From DASYTH01 sp036002505 (GTDB lineage: Bacteria > Actinomycetota > Actinomycetes > Mycobacteriales > Pseudonocardiaceae), in the NCBI RefSeq assembly GCF_036002505.1, contig NZ_DASYTH010000362.1, positions 7,739 to 71,738 on the forward strand: 64,000 nt of DNA, read 5' to 3'. Shown piece by piece: positions 50,516 through 59,391 of the stretch. Under the pieces are notes generated by a model. The model was given only the letters and a program-made list of their open reading frames with translations. It was not told where the DNA came from and did not search any database. The stretch's first letter is position 1. Each line of letters starts with the position of its first letter. A program made the translations under genes and the position numbers.

Positions 50516-51694
50516 TCAGTCTCCTTTGGACAGTGGAAGTCCGACGTACATCTCGGCGAACGAGGTGGCGGCCGCGGACGAGGTGGTCAGGTAGCGGAGC
50601 TGGGAGAGCTGGAGCGCCCGGGTGAACGGGTCGGACCCAGGGATCCGGTGCAGCGTCGTGGTCATCCACCAGGAGAAATGCTGCACCCGCCAGACCCGGC
50701 GCAGGCAGGTGGCCGAGTAGGCGTCGAGGCCGGTCTCGCTCCCGGTGCGGTACCACTCGCCGATGGCCGCGGCCAGCACGGACACGTCGGCCACCGCGAG
50801 GTTGAGGCCCTTGGCCCCGGTCGGCGGCACGATGTGCGCGGAGTCGCCGGCCAGGAACAGCTTTCCGTACCGCATCGGGTCGACCACGTGGCTGCGCAGC
50901 GCCGTGATGCCGCGGTCCAGGATCGGGCCGTCGGCCAGCTCGAACCCGTCCCGGCGGGCAAGGCGGGTGCGCAGCTCCGCCCAGATCCGGTCGTCCGGCC
51001 ACTCCTCGAGCTTCTCCTCGAGGCCGACCTGGAGGTAGAGCCGGGTGATGTCCGGCGAGCGCATGCTGTGCAGGGAGAAGCCGTCGTCGTGCGCGGAGTA
51101 GATCAGCTCCTCGGCGGACGGTGGCGCCTGCGCCAGGATGCCGAGCCAGGCGAACGGGTACTCCAGGTCGTACGCGGTGACCGCACCGTCCGGAATGGAC
51201 AGCCGGCTGATGCCGTGGAAGCCGTCGCAGCCGGCGATCAGGTCGCAGTGCAGCTCCCCCGGTTGTCCATTGTGGACGAATTTGATCACCGGCGTGGAGC
51301 CCAGGTCCGCGAGGTCGGTGGCCGGGGCCTCGAACAGCAGCGGGCGGCCGGTGCCGAGGCGGGCCGCGACCAGGTCCTTGATCAGCTCGTGCTGGGCGTA
51401 GATGGTCAGCTCGCGCCCGGTCAGCTCGGTCATCGGGATGCGGTGCCCGACGCCGTCGAAGAGCAGCTCGAGGCCGTGGTGCACGAGGCGCTGGCGCAGC
51501 AGGCGGTCGGCCAGGCCCACCGACGCGAGCAGGTCGACGGTGCCCTGCTCGAGCAGGCCGGCGCGGACCCGTTTCTCGATGTACTCCCGGGTCTGGCGCT
51601 CCAGCACGACCGAGTCGATGCCGCGCAGGTGCAGCAGGTGGGCGAGCAGCAGCCCGGCCGGACCGGCCCCGAGGATCCCGACCTGGGTGCGCAT
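50516..51694 (-). CDS. pobA: 4-hydroxybenzoate 3-monooxygenase PobA
   Basis: A 392-residue FAD hydroxylase converting 4-hydroxybenzoate to protocatechuate. It has GAGPAGLLLAHLL, ERQTREYIEKRVRAG, GCDGFHG and GDSAHIVPPTGAKGLNLAVAD. The ATG overlaps the stop of the ABC ATPase. The product feeds the divergent pca operon. Confidence 0.95.
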   Translation of the reverse strand: MRTQVGILGAGPAGLLLAHLLHLRGIDSVVLERQTREYIEKRVRAGLLEQGTVDLLASVGLADRLLRQRLVHHGLELLFDGVGHRIPMTELTGRELTIYAQHELIKDLVAARLGTGRPLLFEAPATDLADLGSTPVIKFVHNGQPGELHCDLIAGCDGFHGISRLSIPDGAVTAYDLEYPFAWLGILAQAPPSAEELIYSAHDDGFSLHSMRSPDITRLYLQVGLEEKLEEWPDDRIWAELRTRLARRDGFELADGPILDRGITALRSHVVDPMRYGKLFLAGDSAHIVPPTGAKGLNLAVADVSVLAAAIGEWYRTGSETGLDAYSATCLRRVWRVQHFSWWMTTTLHRIPGSDPFTRALQLSQLRYLTTSSAAATSFAEMYVGLPLSKGD

Positions 51695-52596
51695 CAGATG
51701 CTCTCTGGTCGCTTCGGCTCGGCCGCAGAGAGGTGGCGCCCTTCCCTCGTGCGCTGCTCGGCGCTCGTTCCTCGCGCCTGCGCTGCTCCTCGGTCAGGAC
51801 CCCACCGCGGCCTCGCCTCCGCTCCGGTCTTCTCCAGTTTGGCCTTCTGGATCTGGGCGTAGACGTGGCCGCGCAGCTCGGCGAACCGCGGGCCGCCACG
51901 GGTGCCGAGCTGGTCGCGCCCGTCCGGCAGGTCGATCTCCAGGTCGTCGGCGACCCGCGTCGGAGCGGCGGACAGCATGATCACCCGCTGTCCCAGGTAG
52001 ACGGCCTCGTCGATGTCGTGCGTGACGAACAGCATCGTCATCTCGAACCGCTGCCACACCGTGCGGATCAGGTCCTCCAGGTCCGCCCGGGTCTGCGCGT
52101 CCACCGCGGCGAACGGCTCGTCCATCAGCAGCACCTGCGGCTGGTAGGCGATCGCCCGGGCGATGGCCACCCGCTGCTGCATGCCGCCGGAGAGCTGCCA
52201 CGGGTACGCGGTGTGCGCGTCGGCCAGGCCCACCGCGTCCAGCGCCTCGTTCACCAGCTCGCGGCGTTTGGTTCGCGGCAGCCCGGCGGCGCGCAGCGGA
52301 AGTTCCACGTTGTCGACCACCCGCAGCCACGGGAACAGGCTCCGGCCGTACTCCTGGAACACCACCGCCAGGCCGTCCGGCGGCCCCGCGACGGGTTTCC
52401 CGCCCACCGTGACCTGGCCGGCGGTCGGCGGCAGCAGGCCCGCGATGCAGCGCAGCAGCGTGGTCTTGCCACAGCCGGAGGGCCCGACGATGCAGACGAA
52501 CCGGCCGGCCGGCACGGTGAACGTCAGGTCGCCGACCGCCTCCACCCGGCGGCCGTGACCGTCGTACACCTTGTGCAATCCCGTTACCGTGAGCAT
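51694..52596 (-). CDS. ABC transporter ATP-binding protein with repeat-derived tail
   Basis: A 300-residue ATPase of the nitrate/sulfonate/taurine class, with Walker A GPSGCGKTT, signature LSGGMQQR and Walker B VLLMDEPFAAVD. The family is usually about 255 residues. The last 45 or so (GAEARPRWGPDRGAAQARG onward) are arginine-rich and encoded by DNA related to the spacer at 59850-59940. The stop still overlaps pobA (TGATG). Confidence 0.88.
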   Translation of the reverse strand: MLTVTGLHKVYDGHGRRVEAVGDLTFTVPAGRFVCIVGPSGCGKTTLLRCIAGLLPPTAGQVTVGGKPVAGPPDGLAVVFQEYGRSLFPWLRVVDNVELPLRAAGLPRTKRRELVNEALDAVGLADAHTAYPWQLSGGMQQRVAIARAIAYQPQVLLMDEPFAAVDAQTRADLEDLIRTVWQRFEMTMLFVTHDIDEAVYLGQRVIMLSAAPTRVADDLEIDLPDGRDQLGTRGGPRFAELRGHVYAQIQKAKLEKTGAEARPRWGPDRGAAQARGTSAEQRTREGRHLSAAEPKRPESI

Positions 52597-53369
52597 CAGC
52601 GCTGCCTCTCCACCGCCCGGATACCGTGATACCAGGCCAACACCCGATGCTCCACGATCCGGAACAGCAGCGACAGTACGACGCCGAGCAGCCCGAGCAG
52701 CAGGACGCCGCTCCACATCTCGGGAATCTGGAAGCCGCGCTGGAACTGGACGATGGAGAAGCCGAGCCCGCTGTTCGCCGCGAACATCTCGCTGATCACC
52801 ATCAGGATGATCCCGACCGAGAGCGCCTGCCGTGCCCCGGTGACGATCTGCGGGCTGGCCGAGCGCAGCACCAGGTGCCACATCCGCAGCCGGCCACCGA
52901 TCCGGTAGCTGCGGCAGGTGTCCGCGAGCACGCCGTCGATCGCGCGCACCCCCTCGACCGTGTTCAGCAGCACCGGCCACACGCAGCCGGACACGATCAC
53001 CAGCACCTTCATCCCGTTGCCGATCCCGGCGAACAGCATCAGGATCGGCACCAGCACCGGCGGCGGGACGGCCCGCAGGAACTCCAGCACCGGCTCCAGC
53101 AACGCGCGCAGTGCCCGGCGCAGCCCGATGGCGACGCCCAGCGCGACCCCGGCCAGCAGCGCGAGGGCGTAGCCGAGGCCGAGCCGGCCCATGCTGGGCA
53201 GCACGTCCGTGGTCAGGCGCGGCCCGAACCAGGTGTCGTCGAACGCGGCGAGGATCGTGGCCAGCGGCGGCACGTAGAAATCGGTGCTGCCGGCGCTGGC
53301 GAACCACCACCCGGCGAAGAGGGCGACGGGCAGGGCGAGGAGCAGGAAGATCCGGTTCAGGGCGATCAT
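52596..53369 (-). CDS. ABC transporter permease (SsuC/TauC type)
   Basis: A 257-residue permease with six hydrophobic segments and the EAA-like loop ADTCRSYRIGGRLRMWHLVL. ATG 53369 is used; ATG 53384 lies inside the palindromic repeat. It overlaps the ATPase gene by one base (TGATG). Confidence 0.88.
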   Translation of the reverse strand: MIALNRIFLLLALPVALFAGWWFASAGSTDFYVPPLATILAAFDDTWFGPRLTTDVLPSMGRLGLGYALALLAGVALGVAIGLRRALRALLEPVLEFLRAVPPPVLVPILMLFAGIGNGMKVLVIVSGCVWPVLLNTVEGVRAIDGVLADTCRSYRIGGRLRMWHLVLRSASPQIVTGARQALSVGIILMVISEMFAANSGLGFSIVQFQRGFQIPEMWSGVLLLGLLGVVLSLLFRIVEHRVLAWYHGIRAVERQR

Positions 53370-53382
53370 GAGGGGACCTCGC

Positions 53383-53437
53383 ATGCCCTGAAGGACGCCT
53401 TCGGGGCATTGAACGCCCTGAAGGGGGCCTTCAGGGC
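53383..53437. repeat. palindromic repeats between two permease genes
   Basis: Unit two (53415-53437) is GCCCTGAAGG-GGG-CCTTCAGGGC, a perfect hairpin. Unit one (53384-53408) is an imperfect copy. It is the same family as 18310-18366, but here it lies inside an operon. Confidence 0.75.
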
Positions 53438-53448
53438 ACTCCGAGCCG

Positions 53449-54213
53449 TCATGCCGGCACCTCCTGCCGAACCGACGGGTGCCAGGCGAGCACCCGGCGT
53501 TCCGCGGTGCGGGTGATCAGGTTGGCCGCCACCCCGATCAGGCCGGTGACCAGCACCAGGGCGTACATCCGCGGCACCGCGACGCTCTCCTGCGCGACCG
53601 CGATCTCCTTGCCCAGGCCGGGCGAGCCGATCACCAGCTCGCCGGTGATGGTCAGGATCAGCGCCACCGAGGCGGCCAGCCGGACGCCGGTGGCCGCGTA
53701 GGGCAGGGCGGTGGGCCAGACCAGGTAGCGCACGGTCGCCCACTGGCCGAGCCGGTAGGACCGCGCGGTGTCCCGGGCCACCGGGTCGACGTCCGCGACA
53801 CCGTGCAGCACCTGCACCAGCACCTGCCAGAACGACGCGTAGACGACGAGGATCAGGGTGGAGGTGATGGTGGATCCGTAGAGCAGCACGGCGAGCGGGA
53901 TCAGCGCCACCGACGGGATCGGGCGGAGGAACTCGATCGTCGACGCGGTGGCCGCACGCAGCACCGGAACCGCGCCGATCATCACGCCGAGCGCCACGCC
54001 GGCCACCACCGCGATCGCCAGGCCCAGCGCCCAGGTGCGCAGCGTGTCGAGCAGCGCCACCCAGAACCGGTCCTCGCCCACCACGTCGGCCAGGGTGCTG
54101 AGGATCCGGCTGGTGGGCGGCAGGAACTGGTCGGAGACCAGGCCCAGCCGCGGCACCAGCTCGAGCAGCACCGCGAAGCCGACCAGCCCGGCGAGGCCCA
54201 GCCCCAGCGTCAT
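53449..54213 (-). CDS. ABC transporter permease (SsuC/TauC type)
   Basis: A 254-residue permease, the second of the pair, with loop ARDTARSYRLGQWATVRYLVWPTALPY. The ATG overlaps the binding-protein stop (ATGA). Confidence 0.88.
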   Translation of the reverse strand: MTLGLGLAGLVGFAVLLELVPRLGLVSDQFLPPTSRILSTLADVVGEDRFWVALLDTLRTWALGLAIAVVAGVALGVMIGAVPVLRAATASTIEFLRPIPSVALIPLAVLLYGSTITSTLILVVYASFWQVLVQVLHGVADVDPVARDTARSYRLGQWATVRYLVWPTALPYAATGVRLAASVALILTITGELVIGSPGLGKEIAVAQESVAVPRMYALVLVTGLIGVAANLITRTAERRVLAWHPSVRQEVPA

Positions 54214-55169
54214 GAGGGCAGCAGCGCGTTCAGGTCGACCGGCTTCTCCAGCAGCTTGTCCTGGAGGGCCAGGTCGGCCAGCTTCTGCAGGGCCGCCCGG
54301 TTGATCTCCTGGGGCCACTTCGGCAGCGTCATCTTGGCGATGACGTCCGGGGCGATCTGCGTGTAGGTGGTGATGATCTGCCGGGCCTCGTCCGGGTGGG
54401 CGTCGGCGTAGGCCAGCGACTCCTTCATCGCCTCGGTGAACCGCTTCACCAGGTCGGGGTTCTGGCCGAGCAGCTGGGTCGAGGTGAAGTAGCCGGCCAC
54501 CATCAGGTTCGGCGCGGCGTCGACGTAGCTGGAGGCGATCTTGCGCCCGCCCTGGGCCAGCACGGTCTGCTGGAACGGCTCGACCACGAAGACCGCGTCC
54601 ACCTGGCCGGACTGCAGCGCGGCCGGCTGCTGCGGGAAGGCGAGCTCGACGAACTGGACCGAGGCCGGGTCGCCGCCGTCCTTGCGGACCGACTCGCGCA
54701 CCACCGGTTCCACGATGTTCTTCAGGGTGTTCGCCGCGACCTTCTTGCCGGCCAGCTGCTTCGGGCTCTTGATCGGGCTGTCGCCCTTGACCATCAGGGC
54801 GGCGAAGTCCTGGCCGTCCACGCCGGTGGAGTTGTCGCCGTTGCACACGATCTTGACCGGCACGTTGCGGGTCTGACCCAGCAGCAGCGAGACCACGTTG
54901 CTGACGCCGAACTGGTACTGGCCGCTCACCACCGCCGGTACGATCGCCGCGCCGCCCTGCGCCGGCTCGAGCTTGAGCTCCATGTTGCGGTTCTTGAAGA
55001 AGCCCTTCTGATTGCCGAGGTAGATCGGCGCCACGTCGAGGATCGGGATCACCCCGACGGCGACCTTGTCCGGCTGGCCGGGCGTGGACGGCGCCGCCGG
55101 GGTGTTCGAGCCACAAGCGGCGGCCAGCAGGCTCGTCGCGAACAGGAGTGCAGCGAGGTTGCGTCGCAT
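54210..55169 (-). CDS. NMT1/SsuA-type substrate-binding lipoprotein
   Basis: A 319-residue binding protein with lipobox LLAAAC after a short signal peptide. It has the KVAVGVIPILDVAPIYLGNQKGFFK opening typical of the family. GGAG lies 9 bp before ATG 55169; ATG 55187 is the alternative. It is the first gene of the pobA operon, so an aromatic acid is a reasonable but unproven ligand. Confidence 0.85.
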   Translation of the reverse strand: MRRNLAALLFATSLLAAACGSNTPAAPSTPGQPDKVAVGVIPILDVAPIYLGNQKGFFKNRNMELKLEPAQGGAAIVPAVVSGQYQFGVSNVVSLLLGQTRNVPVKIVCNGDNSTGVDGQDFAALMVKGDSPIKSPKQLAGKKVAANTLKNIVEPVVRESVRKDGGDPASVQFVELAFPQQPAALQSGQVDAVFVVEPFQQTVLAQGGRKIASSYVDAAPNLMVAGYFTSTQLLGQNPDLVKRFTEAMKESLAYADAHPDEARQIITTYTQIAPDVIAKMTLPKWPQEINRAALQKLADLALQDKLLEKPVDLNALLPS

Positions 55170-55188
55170 CGGCGGGACTCCATCCATT

Positions 55189-55203
55189 GTTCGCACAGCG
55201 CAC
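55189..55203. promoter_or_regulatory. putative PcaR operator, copy 1
   Basis: GTTCGCACAGCGCAC, identical at 14 of 15 positions to the site at 55412-55426. It lies 20 bp before the start of the binding-protein gene. Confidence 0.65.
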
Positions 55204-55364
55204 GGATGTTCAGCAAATGAACCTATGGCCACACGGCATCACCGTCAACTGCGTCTCGATGAATGAGGGTTCTGCACAAAGGTCTGTGCCTACGTTGACA
55301 CCGTGGTTGGCCGCCCGGTTGCTCGCGGTAGGCCAACACTCCCAACCGGGATTGCGCACCCTCC

Positions 55365-55426
55365 TTGACTGTGTGGGAACGCCGTCTCTAGGGTGCGAAG
55401 CGAGAACTTTCGTTCGCATAGCGCAC
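55365..55426 (+). promoter_or_regulatory. pca promoter and putative PcaR operator, copy 2
   Basis: TTGACT (55365-55370) and TAGGGT (55389-55394) are 18 bp apart. The operator GTTCGCATAGCGCAC (55412-55426), with arms GTTCGC/GCGCAC, follows the predicted start and precedes the pcaI ribosome site GGAGGGGG. The rest of the 270-bp gap shows no gene. Confidence 0.6.
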
Positions 55427-55439
55427 GCGGAGGGGGCGC

Positions 55440-56246
55440 ATGGCCGAGCTGGTCGGACTGGCCGAGGGCGTCGCCTCGCTGGTGCGCGACGGGGACACGG
55501 TCGCGCTCGAGGGATTCACCCACCTCATCCCGGTCCGGGCCGGCCAGGAGATCATCCGCCAGGGCCGCCGGGATCTCACCCTGGTCCGGATGACCCCGGA
55601 CATCGTCTACGACCAGCTCATCGGCGCCGGCTGCGCGCGCAGGCTGGTGTTCTCCTGGGGCGGCAACCCCGGCGTGGGTTCGCTGCACCGGATGCGGGAC
55701 GCGGTGCAGAACGGCTGGCCGGCCCCGCTCGAGCTGGAGGAGCACAGCCACGCCGGGATGGCCAACCGGTACGTGGCCGGCGCGTCCGGGTTGCCGTTCG
55801 CGGTGCTGCGTGGTTACGCCGGCACCGACCTGGTCGCGCACACCACCTCGCTCGCCACGGTGACCTGCCCGTTCACCGGCGAGGTGCTCACCGCGGTCCC
55901 GGCGCTGCGGCCGGACGTGACGGTCATCCACGCCCAGCGCGCGGACCGGGAGGGCAACGTGCAGCTGTGGGGCCTCACCGGCGTGCAGAAGGAGGCCGTG
56001 CTGGCGGCGAGCCGGTCGCTGGTCACGGTGGAGGAGGTGGTGGACGAGCTGGAGCCGCTGCCGGACGCGGTGGTGCTGCCCGGCTGGGTGGTCACCGCGG
56101 TGGCCGTCGTCCCCGGCGGTGCGCGCCCGTCCTACGCCCAGGGCTACTACGACCGGGACAACCGCGCCTACCTGGAGTGGGACGCGGTCAGCCGGGACCG
56201 CGACACGTTCTCCGCGTGGTTGAGCGAAAACGTGCTCGTGGCATGA
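55440..56246 (+). CDS. pcaI: 3-oxoadipate CoA-transferase subunit A PcaI
   Basis: A 268-residue CoA-transferase family I alpha subunit. It has VALEGFTHLIPVRAGQEIIRQGRRDLTLVRMTPDIVYDQLIGAG and CPFTGEVLTAVPALRPDVTVIHAQRADREGN. It transfers CoA from succinyl-CoA to 3-oxoadipate with PcaJ. First gene of the pca operon. A glutaconate CoA-transferase is the alternative, but context favours PcaI. Confidence 0.9.
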   Translation: MAELVGLAEGVASLVRDGDTVALEGFTHLIPVRAGQEIIRQGRRDLTLVRMTPDIVYDQLIGAGCARRLVFSWGGNPGVGSLHRMRDAVQNGWPAPLELEEHSHAGMANRYVAGASGLPFAVLRGYAGTDLVAHTTSLATVTCPFTGEVLTAVPALRPDVTVIHAQRADREGNVQLWGLTGVQKEAVLAASRSLVTVEEVVDELEPLPDAVVLPGWVVTAVAVVPGGARPSYAQGYYDRDNRAYLEWDAVSRDRDTFSAWLSENVLVA

Positions 56247-56425
56247 GCTTGCGAATGCCGGGGCGAGGGAGTTGGCCTACCGCGACGAGGTGGGCCCGAG
56301 GAACTGGGGTCTGGGGGCCTGCCCCCAGCGGAACACGGCCTGCCCGAGGAGTGGTCCTGGTGACCCACCACCCGAGACGACCCGCGACATCGGCCAACAT
56401 GCCCGAGTTGGTGAGCACGGCATGA
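56243..56425 (+). other. bridging mini-ORF, 60 codons, between pcaI and pcaJ
   Basis: The frame starts at an ATG overlapping the pcaI stop and ends in a TGA overlapping the pcaJ ATG. It begins MSLRMPGRGSWPT and ends NMPELVSTA. It contains the hairpin CTGGGGGCCTGCCCCCAG at 56311-56328. Confidence 0.4.
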
Positions 56426-57177
56426 CGTACACGGCGGAGGAGATGATGACCGTGACGGCCGCCCGGGCGCTGGCCGGGCGGACGTCCTGCTTCGTCGGCA
56501 TCGGGCTGCCGAGCACGGCGGCGAACCTGGCCAGGAGACTCCACGCGCCGGGGTTGGTGCTGATCTACGAGTCGGGGGCGATCGGGGCGAAACCGTCCCG
56601 GCTGCCACTGTCCATCGGGGACGGTGAGCTGGCGGAGACGGCGGACGCGGTGGTCACCGTGCCGGAGGTGTTCAACTACTGGTTGCAGCCCGGGCGGATC
56701 GACGTGGGGTTCCTGTCCGCGGCGCAGCTGGACCGGTTCGGCAACCTCAACACCACGACGATCGGCGCCGACTACCGCAACCCCGTGGTGCGGTTGCCCG
56801 GGGCCGGTGGCGCGCCGGAGATCGCGGCGTCCTGCCGGGAGGTGTTCCTGATGCTGCGGCACAGCCGGCGCGCGTTCGTCGAGCGGGTCGACTTCGTGAC
56901 CTCGGTCGGCTACGGCGACGGGCCCGGGCACCGCGAGCGGCTCGGCCTGCGCGGCCGCGGACCGGTGCTGCTGGTCACCGACATCGGCGTGCTGGAGCCG
57001 GATCCGGCGTCCTGTGAACTGACGTTAACCAAGATCCACCCCGGTCGCACGGCGGCCGAGGCACGCGCCGCCACCGGCTGGGAGCTGGCCGTCTCCGGCA
57101 CGCTCGCGGAGACCGAGCCACCCACTGACGAGGAACTGGACGTGTTGCGGCGTTTGGTGAAGGGAAGTGAGCCATGA
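56422..57177 (+). CDS. pcaJ: 3-oxoadipate CoA-transferase subunit B PcaJ
   Basis: A 251-residue beta subunit. The catalytic Glu is in LIYESGAIGAKP. The active site is completed with PcaI. The stop overlaps the pcaH ATG. The ATG at 56422 is used because upstream frame is the linker. Confidence 0.9.
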   Translation: MTYTAEEMMTVTAARALAGRTSCFVGIGLPSTAANLARRLHAPGLVLIYESGAIGAKPSRLPLSIGDGELAETADAVVTVPEVFNYWLQPGRIDVGFLSAAQLDRFGNLNTTTIGADYRNPVVRLPGAGGAPEIAASCREVFLMLRHSRRAFVERVDFVTSVGYGDGPGHRERLGLRGRGPVLLVTDIGVLEPDPASCELTLTKIHPGRTAAEARAATGWELAVSGTLAETEPPTDEELDVLRRLVKGSEP

Positions 57178-57881
57178 CGGACCTCGTGCCCGGGTATCAG
57201 CGACCCGGCGAGAACGTGCACCCGCCGCTGTACTGGCCGGACTACCGCTCGACCATGCGGCGCGCGCCCGCGTTGCCGCCGCTGACGCTGCCGCACTCGC
57301 TGACCGAGATCACCGGGCCGCTGCTGGGCGAGGGGCGGGTGCGGCCGACCGACTCCGACCTCACCCGGCACGGCGACGGTGAGCCGCTCGGCGAGCGGAT
57401 CATCGTGCACGGGCGGGTGCTCGACGCGGACGGCCGGCCGGTGCCGAACACGCTGATCGAGGTGTGGCAGGCGAACGCCGCCGGCCGCTACGCCCACCAC
57501 AACGACCAGCACCCGGCGCCGGTGGACCCGAACTTCCCCGGGGTGGGCCGGTGCCTGACCGACGCCGAGGGCACCTACCGGCTGGTGACGATCAAGCCGG
57601 GCGCCTACCCGTGGCGCAACCACCACAACGCCTGGCGGGCCGCGCACATCCACTTCTCACTGTTCGGCCGGTCGTTCACCCAGCGCCTGGTCACCCAGAT
57701 GTACTTCCCCGGTGACCCGCTGTTCTTCCAGGACCCGATCTTCAACTCGGTGCCCGAGCCGGCCCGGCCGCGGATGATCTCCAGCTTCGACCTGTCCCAG
57801 ACGATCCCGGAGTGGGCGCTGGCGTACCACTTCGACATCGTGCTGCGCGGCCGGGAAGCCACCCCGATGGAGTCGTCATGA
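57174..57881 (+). CDS. pcaH: protocatechuate 3,4-dioxygenase beta subunit PcaH
   Basis: A 235-residue subunit that binds the catalytic Fe(III). The ligands are Tyr of GRYAHH, Tyr of GAYPWRN and the two His of AAHIHFS. It cleaves protocatechuate between the hydroxyl carbons. The stop is the first codon of a GAGCGGAGCTTGCGGAGC repeat. Confidence 0.96.
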   Translation: MTDLVPGYQRPGENVHPPLYWPDYRSTMRRAPALPPLTLPHSLTEITGPLLGEGRVRPTDSDLTRHGDGEPLGERIIVHGRVLDADGRPVPNTLIEVWQANAAGRYAHHNDQHPAPVDPNFPGVGRCLTDAEGTYRLVTIKPGAYPWRNHHNAWRAAHIHFSLFGRSFTQRLVTQMYFPGDPLFFQDPIFNSVPEPARPRMISSFDLSQTIPEWALAYHFDIVLRGREATPMESS

Positions 57882-57985
57882 GCGGAGCTTGCGGAGCGAA
57901 TCATTCGACACTGCCCTGTCGCCGAGGGACGAGCGAACCTCAGGCAGGGATAGCCATCATCCGAGCTTGCGAGGCGATGGCATGA
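57878..57985 (+). other. bridging mini-ORF, 35 codons, between pcaH and pcaG
   Basis: ATGA overlaps occur at both ends. It begins MSGACGANHSTLPC, like the linker at 7095-7175, and ends RACEAMA. Confidence 0.4.
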
Positions 57986-58533
57986 GTGATCTCGAGTTGA
58001 CGCCGTCGCAGACGGTCGGGCCGTTCTTCTCGGGCGCGCTGCCGTGGCCGGACGGTCCGTACGTGGTCCCCGAGGCCACCCCGGGCGCGTTCTGGTTGCG
58101 CGGCAAGGTGTTCGACGAGCAGGGCGACCCGGTGCCGGACGCGCTGGTGGAGAGCTGGCAGGCGGACCCGGCCGGGCGGTTTCCGCACCCGGACGACCCG
58201 CGCGGCACCGACTTCCGCGGGTTCGGCCGGTGCCCGACGGACGGCGACGGGAGCTGGGCCATCCTGACCGTGCGGCCGGGGCGGGTGCCCGATCCGTTCG
58301 GACGGCCGCAGGCGCCGCACCTCGACCTGTCGATCTTCGCGCGCGGGCTGCTGGACCGGGTGGTGACCCGGGTCTACTTCCCGGACGAGGCGCCGGCGAA
58401 CGCCGCCGACCCGGTTCTGTCCGGTGTGGACGAAGCGCGGCGGGCCACGCTGGTCGCGGTGCCGGACGAGGACGGGCTGCGCTTCGACATCAGGTTGCGG
58501 GGCAACGGCGAGACGGTGTTCTTCAGTGTCTGA
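57982..58533 (+). CDS. pcaG: protocatechuate 3,4-dioxygenase alpha subunit PcaG
   Basis: A 183-residue subunit with TPSQTVGPFFSGALPW and LVESWQADPAGRFPHPDDP, homologous to PcaH but without the iron ligands. It overlaps pcaD by 8 bp. Confidence 0.95.
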   Translation: MSDLELTPSQTVGPFFSGALPWPDGPYVVPEATPGAFWLRGKVFDEQGDPVPDALVESWQADPAGRFPHPDDPRGTDFRGFGRCPTDGDGSWAILTVRPGRVPDPFGRPQAPHLDLSIFARGLLDRVVTRVYFPDEAPANAADPVLSGVDEARRATLVAVPDEDGLRFDIRLRGNGETVFFSV

Positions 58534-59296
58534 CCTTTGGTACACAGTGGACGGTCCGGCCGGCGCGCCGGCGCTGGTGCTGGGCAACTCGCTGGGTACC
58601 ACGGTGGCCATGTGGGAGCCGCAGCTGCCGGCGCTGACCGAGCGGTTCCGGGTGGTGCGCTACGACCATCGCGGCCACGGCGGCTCGCCGGTGCCGGACG
58701 GGCCGTACTCCCTGGCCGAGCTCGGCGGTGACGTGCTGACGCTGCTGGATTCGCTGGGCCTGGCACGGGTGCACCTCGGCGGGCTGTCGCTGGGCGGCAT
58801 GGTGGCCATGTGGGTCGCCGCGCACGCCCCGGAGCGGGTGGACCGGCTGACGCTGCTGTGCACCTCGGCCCGGCTCGGCCCGCCCGAGATGTGGGCGCGG
58901 CGCGCGGAAACCGTGCTCTCCCACGGCGTCGAGGCGATCGCGGACGTGATCGTGGGCCGGTGGTTCACCCCGGCGTTCGCCGCCGCATCCCCGGAAGTCG
59001 TGGTGTGGGCCCGAAAGCTGCTCACCGGCACCCCGGCGAGCGGGTACGCCGCGTGCTGCGGGGCGGTCCAGACCATGGACCTGGTGCCGGCGCTCGGCTC
59101 GATCACCGCGCCGACCCTGGTGATCGCGGGCGCCGAGGACCCGGCGACCCCGCCCGAGCATGCCCGCGCGATCGCGGCGGGCATTTCCGGCGCCCGGCTC
59201 GAGATCGTGCCGGCCGCCGCGCACCTGGCCAACGTCGAGCAACCCGAAGCCGTGACCCGGCTGCTGCTCGACTTCCTCGGAGGGGAAACGCAGTGA
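58526..59296 (+). CDS. pcaD: 3-oxoadipate enol-lactonase PcaD
   Basis: A 256-residue alpha/beta hydrolase with LGNSLGT, YDHRGHGGSP, nucleophile Ser in GLSLGGMV and late His in AAHLANVEQP. It opens 3-oxoadipate enol-lactone. In many actinomycetes PcaC and PcaD are fused as PcaL; here they are separate genes in the order D, C. Confidence 0.92.
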   Translation: MSDLWYTVDGPAGAPALVLGNSLGTTVAMWEPQLPALTERFRVVRYDHRGHGGSPVPDGPYSLAELGGDVLTLLDSLGLARVHLGGLSLGGMVAMWVAAHAPERVDRLTLLCTSARLGPPEMWARRAETVLSHGVEAIADVIVGRWFTPAFAAASPEVVVWARKLLTGTPASGYAACCGAVQTMDLVPALGSITAPTLVIAGAEDPATPPEHARAIAAGISGARLEIVPAAAHLANVEQPEAVTRLLLDFLGGETQ

Positions 59297-59391
59297 GCGA
59301 GCTTGCGAGCGAACAATTCAACACTGCCCTGTCGCCGAGCTTGCGAGGCGACAGGGCAGCCATCACCGAGCTTGCGAGGTGGGTGGCGTGA
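59293..59391 (+). other. bridging mini-ORF, 32 codons, between pcaD and pcaC
   Basis: GTGA overlaps occur at both ends. It begins MSELASEQFNTALSPS (GTG read as Met). A 13-bp stem (59324-59336 with 59347-59359) around loop GAGCTTGCGA lies inside. Confidence 0.4.
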
